A stretch of DNA of 64,000 nt from Lacisediminimonas profundi (GCF_008831265.1 NZ_VTTH01000003.1:62001-126000); one strand, 5' to 3'; positions 18,313 through 27,269 are shown, counted from the first letter of the stretch. Numbers and translations are program-made. The notes: a model not told the origin generated them from the sequence alone.

Positions 18313-19389
18313 CTACGCCTTCACTTCCACCTTCGCCGCCCCAGCAACCATCTCACCGATCACCGCTGCCTCGGCAAATCCGCCCTCGCGGAACAAGGCC
18401 AGCACACTGTCCACCGCCTCCGGCGCGCAGGACACCAGCAAGCCCCCCGATGTCTGCGGATCGGTCAACAGCATCTGCTGCACAGCCGAGACACCCACAC
18501 CCAGCTGCACATCATGACCATAGCCGCCCCAGTTGCGGCCGGAGGCGCCGGTAACGAAACCTGCCTCCGCCAGTTGCTGCACGCCGGGCAGCAACGGAAT
18601 GCGCGACATGTCCAGGCGCGCGGTCAGCCCCGCACCCCGCGCCAGTTCCAGCAGATGCCCGAGCAAGCCGAAGCCGGTGACATCGGTCAGGGCATGTACG
18701 CCGGCCATTTCCGACAGCAGGCGCCCCGGTTTGTTGAGCTTGGTCGTGGCCTCGATCATGGCGCGGTATCCGGCCTGGTCCAGCGCATTTTTCTTCAAGG
18801 CCGCCGACAGCACGCCCACGCCCAGGGGCTTGCCAAGGATCAGCTGGTCGCCGGCGCGGGCGTCGGCATTGCGCTTGACCCGGTCCGGGTGAACCAGGCC
18901 CAGCACCACCAGCCCATAGATCGGCTCGACTGAATCGATCGTGTGTCCGCCCGCGATCGGTATGCCGGCTTCGCCGCAGATCGATTCGCCGCCACGGATG
19001 ATGCTTCCGATCACGTCCAGCGGCAGCTTGTCGATTGGCATGCCGACCAGCGCCAGCGCCATGATCGGCGTGCCACCCATCGCATAGACATCCGAGATCG
19101 CATTGGTCGCGGCAATGCGGCCGAAGTCGAACGGGTCGTCCACGATGGGCATGAAGAAATCGGTCGTAGCAATCAGCGCCTGCTCGTCGTTCAGGCGGTA
19201 CACGGCGGCGTCATCGGCGGTTTCGATGCCGACCATCAGTTCCTTCGGTACCGGAAAGCCACTGGAACGCTTGAGAATTTCCGCCAGCACGCCGGGCGCG
19301 ATCTTGCAGCCGCAGCCGCCGCCGTGCGAGAAAGAGGTGAGCTTGACGGGTTGTTCGGACGGGAGTTCGGTAGGTGCGTTCATGTTCAT
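18313..19389 (-). CDS. senC: Selenophosphate synthetase (SenC type, SelD homologue)
   Basis: 358 residues. ATP-dependent conversion of selenide to selenophosphate. The catalytic segment is SHGGGCGCKI, with Cys26 in the place of the catalytic Cys/Sec and Lys29 beside it. Next come the Asp-rich nucleotide/metal motifs ETADDAAVYRLN and TTDFFMPIVDDPFDFGRIAA, GGESICGEAGIPIAGGHTID, and LTDVTGFGLLGHLLELA. The start ATG (19389) overlaps the senB stop as ATGA with an AGGA ribosome site; a second ATG two codons later is possible. Next to a SenB-like glycosyltransferase and a SenA-like EgtB homologue, this is best read as the SenC paralogue serving selenoneine synthesis, although a general SelD role for selenocysteine or selenouridine cannot be excluded. 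No selA, selB or mnmH is in this window. Confidence 0.9.
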   Translation of the reverse strand: MNMNAPTELPSEQPVKLTSFSHGGGCGCKIAPGVLAEILKRSSGFPVPKELMVGIETADDAAVYRLNDEQALIATTDFFMPIVDDPFDFGRIAATNAISDVYAMGGTPIMALALVGMPIDKLPLDVIGSIIRGGESICGEAGIPIAGGHTIDSVEPIYGLVVLGLVHPDRVKRNADARAGDQLILGKPLGVGVLSAALKKNALDQAGYRAMIEATTKLNKPGRLLSEMAGVHALTDVTGFGLLGHLLELARGAGLTARLDMSRIPLLPGVQQLAEAGFVTGASGRNWGGYGHDVQLGVGVSAVQQMLLTDPQTSGGLLVSCAPEAVDSVLALFREGGFAEAAVIGEMVAGAAKVEVKA

Positions 19390-20435
19390 TCCTGATGCGG
19401 TAGCAGCACATTATCCAATAGTTCCAGCAGCGCCGCCTGCTCCCGCTCCGGGCTGAACAGGTCTGCCCGCTGGCTGCATTGCCGGCGCAACTGTTCGCGG
19501 TAAGGCGCTTCGTCCCGCACGCGCAGGATCAGCCTTGCCAGCGTGGCACTGTCGCCGACCGGAAAATAGCCGGCATAGTCGCTGCCCAGCATGCCGCGGT
19601 TGCCGTCGATGTCGCTGGCCAGCACCGGCACGCCGCTGGTCACTGCTTCGATGATCACATTCGCCCCGCCTTCCATCGCCGAGGTGATTACCATCAGGTC
19701 GCTGTCGGCCAGCAGCCGACGGGTGCGGGCATGGGGCAGACCGCCCAGCCATTCGTAGGACGGGCAGGCAGCGGCGGTGTCGGCAGCCTGTCGTGCCAGT
19801 CCGGCATCGAGTGCATGGCCGACGTGCAGCAAGCGGATGCCGGAGGACTTCAGTAGCAGCGCCGCCTGCATGTAGGTCTCCGGTCTTTTTTCGGCGCGCA
19901 GGTGGCCGATCATGATGACGGTGAAGGCCGGGTTGGCAGCAAGCGGGGATAGGGCCGCCGGCGCGCTGGCCGGCGTCAGGGACGGAGCAATGGATGGAGC
20001 AAACTGCGGAGCTGACTGGAAGATGACGCTGGTTTTTTTGCGCAGTGCCGGGGATAGCTGTTCGAGCCCGGCTTCCTGTAGCACCACCAGCCTGCTTGCC
20101 GCTTCCAGCGATTGACGGGCGTCAGCATCCGTGTGGATGTCGCGGTAGAGGTCGGTGCCGGTCAAGACAACGATCAGCGGCGCATCGGGCGATTGGCGCG
20201 CCCATGCTTGAATGGCAGGAGCCGATCTTCGCGCATGTAGTGCGATCATCAGATCTGCTTGTATTTTTCCATCCCATTCATCGGTCAGGCGCACGCGATA
20301 GCGATCGCGCAGGAAGCGTTGCCAGCGCGACGCAGTTTGCCAGTTGCCGTTGTTGGCTTTTGCCGATGCGGGACTGATAATGAATATAAGCGGCTTCGCC
20401 GTCACGGCTTCAGGATCTCTCGATGAATGCTTCAT
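19386..20435 (-). CDS. senB: Selenosugar synthase, GT4-type glycosyltransferase (SenB)
   Basis: 349 residues with a GT-B fold pattern. The N-terminal segment SPASAKANNGNWQTASRWQR is what I associate with SenB proteins. The C-terminal donor domain has IGHLRAEKRPE (177-186) and the GT4 EX7E motif EGGANVIIE (Glu255 and Glu263), then SGVPVLASDIDGNRGMLG. In the selenoneine pathway described in Variovorax paradoxus, SenB joins selenophosphate to a UDP-sugar to give a selenosugar, the selenium donor for SenA. It overlaps senC by 4 bp (ATGA). The ATG at 20435 overlaps the divergent senA start by 13 bp; a GTG at 20405 would remove the overlap, and neither has a clear ribosome site. A Pro/Ala-rich loop (about 143-168) is unusual. 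Confidence 0.85.
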   Translation of the reverse strand: MKHSSRDPEAVTAKPLIFIISPASAKANNGNWQTASRWQRFLRDRYRVRLTDEWDGKIQADLMIALHARRSAPAIQAWARQSPDAPLIVVLTGTDLYRDIHTDADARQSLEAASRLVVLQEAGLEQLSPALRKKTSVIFQSAPQFAPSIAPSLTPASAPAALSPLAANPAFTVIMIGHLRAEKRPETYMQAALLLKSSGIRLLHVGHALDAGLARQAADTAAACPSYEWLGGLPHARTRRLLADSDLMVITSAMEGGANVIIEAVTSGVPVLASDIDGNRGMLGSDYAGYFPVGDSATLARLILRVRDEAPYREQLRRQCSQRADLFSPEREQAALLELLDNVLLPHQE

Positions 20436-21610
20436 TTCGTACGGCCAGCCGCAGCGAACTGGCGGACGCGCTCACTGATGCGCGGGATTATACGCTCGCC
20501 CTGTTCGAGCGCTTTGCCGAGGCCGGACTGGACCTGCCGGCCCGCGTGCCCTTGCTGTCGACTGTCAATCCGCCGCTGTGGGAGCTCGGCCACCAGGCCT
20601 GGTTTGCCGAGTGGTACATCCTGCGTGAAGCCGAATCGAGCCAGCCGGGAACGGCGCGCGGACATTCGCTGCTGACCAAGGGCGACGACTGGTTCGATTC
20701 CAACCTGGTGCCACACAAGGAGCGCTGGTCGCTGGGCTTGCCGTCGCCCGGCGCGCTGAAGACATATTGCCGCGAAGTGCTGGACCGGGTCCTGGACAAA
20801 TTGAGCCGGTCCGCCGAAAGCGCCGCGGCGCTGTATCCCTACCGCCTGGCGCTGGCCCATGAGGACATGCATGGCGAGGCGCTGGCCTACACCATGCAGA
20901 CCCTGGGCGTTCCGGCGCTGCCGCATGGCAGCTGGAACACGACCCGCGCATGGGCGCAGGGCACGATCCGCTTCCCGGGCGGCACCTTCGAGCTTGGCAG
21001 CGCCCACAATGAATTCGTGTTCGACAACGAAAAATGGGCGCATCCGGTGCGGCTGGACAGTTACGAGATGGATGCGACGCTGGTGACCAACGCCCAGTAT
21101 GCCGATTTCGTCGATGACAACGGCTACGAGAATCCCCATTACTGGACCCAGGCCGGACGCATCTGGCTGATGTCGCAGGAGCAGTCGGCGCCGCGTTACT
21201 GGCGGCGCGACAACAACAGCTGGCGCTGCGAGCGCTTCGGCCGTGACAGCATATTGCCGCAGCATGAGCCGGTGCGGCACGTCAACCTGTACGAAGCACA
21301 GGCTTACTGCACCTGGGCCGGCCGCCGCTTGCCGACCGAAGCGGAGTGGGAGAGTGCGGCATTGAGCCGACATCCGGCCTTGCGCTGGGGCGATCTGTGG
21401 GAATGGACTTGTTCGCGATTCCTGCCGTATGAGGGTTTCGAAGCGGATGCGTATCGTGAATATTCCCAGCCCTGGTTCGATTCGCACCAGGTGCTGCGGG
21501 GCGCGTCCTTTGTTACGCCGGGGCGCATGCGCTCGGTGAAATTCCGGAATTTCTATTTGCCGGAGAGGAATGATATTTTTGTAGGGTTCAGGACTTGCGG
21601 GATGGGGTGA
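20423..21610 (+). CDS. senA: Selenoneine synthase (SenA), EgtB-like non-haem iron enzyme
   Basis: 395 residues. The N-terminal DinB-like domain carries the iron-binding histidines: GHQAWF (His57) and the HX3HXE motif HEDMHGE (His146, His150, Glu152). The C-terminal FGE-sulfatase-like domain shows FPGGTFELG, PVRLDSYEMDATLVTNAQYADF, RRLPTEAEWE, GDLWEWTCSRFLPYEGF and a terminal VGFRTCG. EgtB enzymes link hercynine to a sulfur donor; SenA uses a selenosugar. Assignment to SenA rather than EgtB rests on the adjacent senB and senC. It is divergent from senB, so promoter elements probably lie inside one of the two coding regions. EgtD, which makes hercynine, is not in the window. A weak AGGA site precedes the ATG. 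Confidence 0.88.
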   Translation: MNASFRTASRSELADALTDARDYTLALFERFAEAGLDLPARVPLLSTVNPPLWELGHQAWFAEWYILREAESSQPGTARGHSLLTKGDDWFDSNLVPHKERWSLGLPSPGALKTYCREVLDRVLDKLSRSAESAAALYPYRLALAHEDMHGEALAYTMQTLGVPALPHGSWNTTRAWAQGTIRFPGGTFELGSAHNEFVFDNEKWAHPVRLDSYEMDATLVTNAQYADFVDDNGYENPHYWTQAGRIWLMSQEQSAPRYWRRDNNSWRCERFGRDSILPQHEPVRHVNLYEAQAYCTWAGRRLPTEAEWESAALSRHPALRWGDLWEWTCSRFLPYEGFEADAYREYSQPWFDSHQVLRGASFVTPGRMRSVKFRNFYLPERNDIFVGFRTCGMG

Positions 21611-21639
21611 GGGCGCTGTCCCAGGCACGTCACGAACGC

Positions 21640-22007
21640 CCCCCTTTCAAGGCTGAACCTTACCCATATCTCTGGTTAGTGGGTTTTTTGGATTTTGCGG
21701 CTTGTTGGCTTGCGGTTGGTGTGGCTGGGTGTGATGGTTGTGGTTGTGAAGCCGGGAGACACCCCGGCGGGTGTGTTCCTTTCTTTTGGAAAAAGAAAGG
21801 AACCAAAGAAAAGAAGGTCAAAACCCACTTGGCCAACGCCCGTTCCGATCGCCAACCAGACTCGGACGCTTGGGCCGAACCATTGCGACGTTCGCGAGGA
21901 AGGTCCTGCCACACGTTCGCTTCTGACCGGGATCAGTCAACCCGCTTCAATGCCGCCGACCGCACACCACCGCTCGTTGACTCCCAATTGTTTTCGAAGC
22001 CGCTAGT
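21640..22007 (+). repeat. Intergenic repeat arm C (type 2), left half of composite 2
   Basis: Starts with the terminal motif CCTTTCAAGGCTGAACCTTA (about 21644-21663), then the common outer arm with hairpin CCTTTCTTTT/AAAAGAAAGG (21778-21787 and 21791-21800). The inner half is type 2 (GGTCCTGCCACACGTTCGCT, GACCGGGATCAGTCAACCCG) ending TTTTCGAAGCCGC. It begins 30 bp after the senA stop. Arms C and D fill most of the 1,010-base gap between the convergent senA and helicase genes. A run of nine or more G bases lies in the spacer near 22031-22039. No credible gene is present. Confidence 0.9.
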
Positions 22008-22088
22008 TGGCTCTTGAGGTCGGGTTTTCAGGGGGGGGGCGGGGCGAGCAATTCAGGCGATCTTCCCCAGAACTCTGCCTTTCTAGAA

Positions 22089-22482
22089 AAGATCCCCTCC
22101 GTCGCCTGTTTGAAGCTTCGAAAACCATTAAGAGTCAACGGTGCGCCGGGCATCGGTATAAGACACTTCATGGGGTTGGCTGATTAGGTAAGCGGCACAC
22201 AGCCGAGGGATCATCGCTCGCGAAGGTCGCACTGGATTAGCCCAGACATCCGAGTCTGGTTGCCTATCGAAGCGTGCGTTGGCCAAGTGGGTGTTGAATT
22301 TGGTTTCTTTGGTGACTTTCTTTTCCAAAAGAAAGTTACACACCCGCCGGGGTGTCTCCCGGGCTTCACAACGACAAACAACAAACCCAGCCACACCAAC
22401 CGTAAGCCAGAGACCCAAAAATCCACAAAACCACTCACCCACGGTTATGGGTAAGGCTCAGCCCTGAAAGGGAGAGGGCCAA
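22089..22482 (-). repeat. Intergenic repeat arm D (type 1), right half of composite 2
   Basis: The inner spacer AGATCCCCTCCGTCGCCTGT and boundary TTTGAAGCTTCGAAAA lead into the type 1 inner segment and the outer arm, all inverted relative to copy A. The hairpin here is ACTTTCTTTT/AAAAGAAAGT (22315-22324 and 22327-22336), with the terminal C-G pair of other copies replaced by A-T. The terminal motif reads GTTATGGGTAAGGCTCAGCC followed by CTGAAAGGGA (to about 22475). Confidence 0.9.
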
Positions 22483-22536
22483 AGGTCGCTCGGCCATCGA
22501 CGTACTTGCTGCGGTCGGAGCAAATCGCCAGCCCAA

Positions 22537-22574
22537 AAAAAACGCATGGCAACCTGAGTCGCCATGCGTTTTTT
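22537..22574. terminator. Bidirectional intrinsic terminator
   Basis: Arms AAAAAACGCATGGC (22537-22550) and GCCATGCGTTTTTT (22561-22574) form a 14-bp stem with a 10-nt loop and T-runs on both strands. It sits 47 bp past the stop of the minus-strand helicase and can also stop plus-strand transcription coming from the senA side. Confidence 0.85.
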
Positions 22575-22620
22575 AGTACTTGATCCAGCCGCATTGCGGC
22601 CGGAGTCAGTCAATCAGCAA

Positions 22621-24015
22621 TCAACGATCGCCATATGACCGGCGTGCGCCGCCAGTATTGGCGCCGTCACGGTTGCCGCCGTAGCCGCTCTCGCGACGCG
22701 GTGCACCGCCTGCAGGCTTGCTGAAGCTGCGTTGGCCAGGCTTGGCGCGGCCGCGGCCATCGCCAGGCTTCCAGCCCGAACCGGTGCCCGGACGGGCAGG
22801 GGCTGCGCTGCGCTTCGGCTCCAGGCCGGCAATCACATCAACCGGAATCGATTGCTTGGTGAAGCGCTCGATGCGTTTGACGTTCATGTTTTCCTGGTGG
22901 TTGACCAGCGACACTGCAACGCCGTTACGACCGGCACGGCCGGTACGGCCAATGCGGTGGACATAGTCTTCCGGGAATTTAGGCAGGTCGTAGTTGATCA
23001 CGTGGGTGATCGTCGGCACGTCGATGCCGCGGGCGGCAACGTCGGTCGCGACCAGCACTTTCACCTGGCCACGACGCATGCTGTCGAGGGTACGGTTACG
23101 CGCGCCCTGGTGCATGTCGCCATGCAACGCAGCAGCAGCAAAACCGGCGATGGTCAGGCGGTCGGCCAGCGTATCGGCATCGCGCTTGGTGGCGGTGAAA
23201 ATCACGGCCTGGTCGATCGACTCGTCGCGCAGCAGGTGGTCGAGCATGCGGTTCTTGTGCGACAGGTCGTCGACGAAGTGAACCTTCTGCTGGATGTTTT
23301 CATGCCGTGCGGTGGCGCCGGTGATCTGGATCACTTGGGCGTTCTTGGTGATGCGCGCTGCAATCTTGCCGACCATGCCGTCCAGCGTGGCCGAGAACAG
23401 CATCGTCTGACGCGTTTCCGGCGTGGCGGCGACGATGCGCTCGATGTCTTCGACGAAGCCCATGTCCAGCATGCGGTCGGCTTCATCCAGAACCAGCACT
23501 TGCAGTTCGGAGAAATCGATCTTGCCCGATTCCATGTGGTCGATCAGGCGGCCTGGCGTGGCAACCAGGATTTCCGGATTGCGCGACAGCAGTTGCATCT
23601 GTTTCGGGTAAGGCATGCCGCCCAGGATGGCGACGGCACGGATGCTTCGCAGGTGCGAGCCGTATTTTTCGGTCGCGTTGGTCACTTGCAGTGCCAGTTC
23701 GCGGGTCGGCGTCAGTACCAGCACGCGCGGCTGGGCCGGGCGGAAGCGCGGACGCTCACCGCGGGCACGGGCTGCCTGCGCTGTCTGGTTCGCGGTCTTG
23801 CCAGCGTCGACCGGAACGGCGGAGGCCAGCAGGTGCAGCGACGGGATCATGAATGCGGCGGTCTTGCCCGAACCGGTTTGCGACGACACCATCAGGTCGC
23901 GTCCCTCGATTGCTGCCGGAATCGCTTGAGCCTGAACTGCGGTAGGGTCCTTGTAGCCGGATTCGTTGATTGCTTTAAGAATGGCCGGGTGGAGGCCGAG
24001 TGCTTCAAAAGTCAT
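22621..24015 (-). CDS. DEAD-box ATP-dependent RNA helicase (RhlE-like)
   Basis: 464 residues from the ATG at 24015 (MTFEALGL), the start conserved in the family; in-frame ATGs at 24036 and 24051 are possible, the first with a GGAG only two bases away. Motifs in order: Q motif (FEALGL...PTAVQAQAIP), motif I SQTGSGKT, PTRELA, TPGR, motif II DEAD (VLDEADRMLDMGF), SAT, VATDVAARGID and HRIGRTGRAG. A basic, Gly-rich tail (from about residue 400, ending RRSYGDR) probably adds RNA affinity. Such proteins unwind short RNA duplexes in ribosome assembly and mRNA turnover, often at low temperature. A strong terminator follows. Confidence 0.92.
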   Translation of the reverse strand: MTFEALGLHPAILKAINESGYKDPTAVQAQAIPAAIEGRDLMVSSQTGSGKTAAFMIPSLHLLASAVPVDAGKTANQTAQAARARGERPRFRPAQPRVLVLTPTRELALQVTNATEKYGSHLRSIRAVAILGGMPYPKQMQLLSRNPEILVATPGRLIDHMESGKIDFSELQVLVLDEADRMLDMGFVEDIERIVAATPETRQTMLFSATLDGMVGKIAARITKNAQVIQITGATARHENIQQKVHFVDDLSHKNRMLDHLLRDESIDQAVIFTATKRDADTLADRLTIAGFAAAALHGDMHQGARNRTLDSMRRGQVKVLVATDVAARGIDVPTITHVINYDLPKFPEDYVHRIGRTGRAGRNGVAVSLVNHQENMNVKRIERFTKQSIPVDVIAGLEPKRSAAPARPGTGSGWKPGDGRGRAKPGQRSFSKPAGGAPRRESGYGGNRDGANTGGARRSYGDR

Positions 24016-24036
24016 ATTTACTTTCGTCAAAATCAT

Positions 24037-24511
24037 TGCTCCGCGCTGCATGGGTAATGCAGAACGAAATGCGCTTGTGGCGCGAGGATAGCAACGCGAA
24101 CCAACGAAACTGCGAAACAGCTATGAGAACTACAGAGAGCTCAGAGAGATTTCGGCACAATAAAGCTTTGCGCCGGGGCGGTGTCCGTCATAGGCGACAC
24201 CAGGGGGCGGGAGGGCTTCGTATGGTTACTGCGAGGGTTTGCGATGCGGCGTTTAGTGCCCCATCAGGAGCACAGCCAGCGATTGTACGGGGTACGGTGG
24301 CGGATGTCCAGCCCCATCGTTCTAATATAAAGCGCCGGGAAGGGGGGAACGTTTGCAGGGTGGCTTCAGCTGCATCCGCCCTGCAAACTGCATGCCATTT
24401 CAACATGCCTTCGGACTTGCCGGAATGTGGACCATGCGGGCAACATGGTCCGCGATGTCCGGCCAATCAGGTCAGGCCAATCAGCTCAGGCCGCCTGGCC
24501 CGCCGAAAACA
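24037..24511. other. Intergenic region between fabI and the helicase gene
   Basis: No convincing gene in 475 bases. Two inverted repeats stand out: GTTTGCAGGG/CCCTGCAAAC (24351-24360 and 24379-24388) and GGACCATG/CATGGTCC (24429-24436 and 24444-24451). Both could form hairpins in the transcript leaving fabI on the minus strand, but neither has a T-run. The helicase promoter and perhaps a long structured leader, as is common for cold-induced helicases, should lie here; I cannot place it. Confidence 0.4.
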
Positions 24512-25291
24512 TCACTCCGGCGCGTACATCACATTCGAAAAGCCGCCATCCACGTAGGTAATCTCGGACGTGATTCCAGCAGCCAGGTCCGACAGCATGA
24601 AGGCCGCCACATTGCCGACGTCTTCAATCGTCACGTTGCGGCGCAAGGGCGCGTTGGCCGCGACAATGCCGAGCAGCTTGCTGAAGTCCTTGATGCCGCT
24701 GGCAGCCAGGGTCTTGATCGGACCGGCCGAGATGCCGTTCACGCGCACCCCTCTCTTGCCCAGCGATTCCGCCAGGTAACGCACGCTGGCTTCCAGCGAT
24801 GCCTTGGCCAGGCCCATGGTGTTGTAGTTCGGCGTGGCGCGGATGGCGCCGAGATAGGTCAGCGTCAGCAGCGATGAGCCAGGCTTGAGCAGCGGCAAGG
24901 CCGCCTTGGCCAAAGCCGGGAAACTGTAGGCGGAGATCTCGTGTGCGGTGCGGAATGCCTCGCGCGACAGGCCTTCCAGGAAATCGCCGGTAATTGCCTC
25001 GCGGGGCGCGAAACCGATCGAATGCAGCAGGCCGTCGAGCTGGCCCCAGGACTGGCCCAGGTCGCGGAACAGCGCTTCTATCTGCTCGTCGCTGCCGACG
25101 TCGCACGGGAAGATCAGTTCGCTGTCGAACTCCTTCGCGAAATCGACGATCCGGTCCTTGAAGCGGTCGCCGACATAGGTGAATGCCAGCTCGGCGCCTT
25201 CACGTTTGCAGGCCTGGGCGATGCCGTATGCGATGGAACGGTTGGACAGCAAGCCCGTGATCAGAATTTTTTTGCCTTGCAAGAACGCCAT
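24512..25291 (-). CDS. fabI: Enoyl-[acyl-carrier-protein] reductase (NADH)
   Basis: 259 residues from the ATG at 25291 ([13 protein letters not shown]), with a GGAG ribosome site about 8 bases upstream; an upstream in-frame start at 25321 lacks support. It catalyses the last reductive step of each fatty-acid elongation cycle. Hallmarks of the FabI branch of short-chain dehydrogenases are visible: [17 protein letters not shown] (cofactor loop), [11 protein letters not shown], and the catalytic Tyr-X6-Lys in [17 protein letters not shown], followed by [18 protein letters not shown]. Divergent from yejA across a 178-base gap. Monocistronic as far as I can see. Confidence 0.95.
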   Translation of the reverse strand: MAFLQGKKILITGLLSNRSIAYGIAQACKREGAELAFTYVGDRFKDRIVDFAKEFDSELIFPCDVGSDEQIEALFRDLGQSWGQLDGLLHSIGFAPREAITGDFLEGLSREAFRTAHEISAYSFPALAKAALPLLKPGSSLLTLTYLGAIRATPNYNTMGLAKASLEASVRYLAESLGKRGVRVNGISAGPIKTLAASGIKDFSKLLGIVAANAPLRRNVTIEDVGNVAAFMLSDLAAGITSEITYVDGGFSNVMYAPE

Positions 25292-25361
25292 GGAGCGACT
25301 CCGGAATGTCAGGATGGGCAAGATTGTAGGGCTTCATGTGGGGCAGGGCAACCGCGGCGCC

Positions 25362-25388
25362 TTGCGCGGGCATCCCTTTATGTACAAT
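25362..25388 (+). promoter_or_regulatory. Candidate sigma-70 promoter for yejABEF
   Basis: TTGCGC (25362-25367) and TACAAT (25383-25388) with a 15-base spacer, shorter than the ideal 17, about 80 bases before the yejA ATG. A small hairpin CCACA/TGTGG follows. Weak evidence. Confidence 0.3.
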
Positions 25389-25469
25389 AGACCACATCCT
25401 GTGGCGTGCGGGCCCACCTGCCGACGCCTGCCGGACGCAGCAGCCGATTCCTCCTGAGCCAACGCTTGC

Positions 25470-27269
25470 ATGGTAAGACTCCTCTCGACATTGCTGTTCC
25501 TCGCTGGCTTGATGGCCGGCACCCACGCATGGGGCGCCCACGCATTCGCCCTCTACGGCGAGCCAAAATATCCGGCCGGTTTCAGGAATTTCGACTACGT
25601 CAATCCGGACGCGCCGCGCGGCGGGGAACTGTTCCTCGCCAATCCCGACCGCCGCACCAGCTTCGACAAGTTCAATCCGTTTTCGATGAAAGGGGTGGCG
25701 GCGGCCGGCTTGAGCAACCTGATGTTCGAGACCCTGGCCACCAGCTCTTCCGACGAAACCGCCACCATGTACGGCCTGCTGGCGCAAGACATGGTGCTGG
25801 CGCCGGACCGCATGTCCATGGTTTTCCGGCTCGATCCCAAGGCGCGCTTCAACAACGGCGATCCGGTGCTGGCCGAGGATGTGAAATATTCCTATGACAC
25901 CCTGCTGGCCAAGGGCGCGCCGCAGTTCAAGTCGATCTTCGCCGACATCAAGCAGTGCGTGGTGCTGGATGCGCGCACCGTGCGCTTCGAGTTCAAGAGC
26001 CTCAATCGCGAGTTGCCGCTGATCGTCGGCGGGGTGCCGGTGTTTTCACGCAAGTGGGCCGCCGGCACACCCTTCGACAAGATACAGCTGGCGCCGCCGA
26101 TCGCCAGCGGACCCTACCTGATAGACCGCTACGACGTCGGCCGCTCCATCGTGTACCGCCGCAATCCGGCTTACTGGGCCAATGAGGTACCGACCCGGCG
26201 CGGCATGTTCAACTTCGAGCGCATCGTCTATCGCTTCTACAAGGACGATGTGGCGCGGCTGGAAGCGTTCAAGGCCGGCGAATTCGACGTGGTGGTCGAA
26301 TACAGCGCCAAGAACTGGGCGCGCGCCTACAACGGGCCGAAGTTCCGCAGCGGCGAAATCGTCAAGCGCGAACTCAAGCACTCCAACGGCGCCGGCATGC
26401 AGGGCTTCATGATGAACCTGCGGCGCCCGCAGTTCCGCGACCCGCGCGTGCGCCAGGCGCTGGGCCTTGCGCTGGACTATGAATGGATGAACCGCCAGCT
26501 TTTCTATAACCAGTACAAGCGCATCTATTCCTTCTTCAGCAACAGCGAGCTGGGCGCCACCGGCATGCCGGGTGCGGGCGAGCTCAAGCTGCTGGAACCG
26601 TTGCGTGCCGGGCTCGATCCCGCCGTGTTCGGCCCGGCGCCGGTACCGCCCGATACCGAGCCGCCGGCTTCGCTGCGCGCCAACCTGCTCAAGGCGCGCG
26701 AGCTGTTTCGCCAGGCCGGATGGGAATACCGTGATGGCGCGTTGCGCAATGCCAGCGGCGAGGTGTTCGGCTTCGAGATCCTGGACGACCAGTCGGCGCT
26801 GTCGCGCGTGATCAGCGTCTATGTGCGCAACCTGAAAAAGCTGGGCGTGCAGGTGACGCAGCGCACCGCCGACTACGCGCTGGTGCAAAAGCGCATGGAA
26901 GAATTCGACTACGACATGACCACCCAGCGGCTGCCCGACGTCACCAGCCCGGGCAATGAAATGTTCGATATCTTCGGTTCGCAAGCGGCGGACATCAAGG
27001 GATCGAACAATGTCTGGGGACTGAAAGATCCGGCGGTCGACAAGCTGGTGGCGGCCCTGGTTGCGGCGGAAACCCGCGAGCAGCTGGTCTCCGCGGCGCG
27101 CGCGCTGGACCGGGTGCTGCTGCATAAATACATCGCGGTGCCGCACTGGTTCTCGCCTACCCACCGGGTGGCCTATCGCAACCGTTTCGGCATTCCCGAC
27201 AAAGCGCCGCTGTACTACCAGGCGGATCCCTACGTAATTTCGAACTGGTGGCAAGCCAAGCCGCGCTGA
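25470..27269 (+). CDS. yejA: Periplasmic peptide-binding protein of a Yej-type ABC importer
   Basis: 599 residues. A signal peptide is clear (MVRLLSTLLFLAGLMAGTHA, cleavage after about residue 20-25). The mature part is a family 5 (peptide/nickel-type) binding protein: HAFALYGEPKYPAGFRNFDY near the start is typical of YejA, then RGGELFLANPDRR and a long two-lobed domain. YejABEF systems take up short peptides and, in enterobacteria, microcin C. It heads a four-gene plus-strand operon with both permeases and a double ATPase. 75 bases separate it from yejB. No strong ribosome site precedes the ATG at 25470, so the start is provisional. Confidence 0.88.
   Translation: MVRLLSTLLFLAGLMAGTHAWGAHAFALYGEPKYPAGFRNFDYVNPDAPRGGELFLANPDRRTSFDKFNPFSMKGVAAAGLSNLMFETLATSSSDETATMYGLLAQDMVLAPDRMSMVFRLDPKARFNNGDPVLAEDVKYSYDTLLAKGAPQFKSIFADIKQCVVLDARTVRFEFKSLNRELPLIVGGVPVFSRKWAAGTPFDKIQLAPPIASGPYLIDRYDVGRSIVYRRNPAYWANEVPTRRGMFNFERIVYRFYKDDVARLEAFKAGEFDVVVEYSAKNWARAYNGPKFRSGEIVKRELKHSNGAGMQGFMMNLRRPQFRDPRVRQALGLALDYEWMNRQLFYNQYKRIYSFFSNSELGATGMPGAGELKLLEPLRAGLDPAVFGPAPVPPDTEPPASLRANLLKARELFRQAGWEYRDGALRNASGEVFGFEILDDQSALSRVISVYVRNLKKLGVQVTQRTADYALVQKRMEEFDYDMTTQRLPDVTSPGNEMFDIFGSQAADIKGSNNVWGLKDPAVDKLVAALVAAETREQLVSAARALDRVLLHKYIAVPHWFSPTHRVAYRNRFGIPDKAPLYYQADPYVISNWWQAKPR

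Noticed and set aside
18313-19389. Ordinary SelD for selenocysteine incorporation
   Set aside because: The four-base overlap with a SenB-like gene and the neighbouring SenA-like gene favour SenC; no selA, selB or tRNA-Sec is visible. The alternative is noted in the entry.
22031-22039. G-run in the spacer of composite 2 as a quadruplex
   Set aside because: A single G tract without three partner tracts at suitable spacing gives no support for a specific quadruplex.
24351-24451. Intrinsic terminators after fabI
   Set aside because: Two hairpins are present but neither has a T-run on the fabI strand, so I list them only as structures in the gap.
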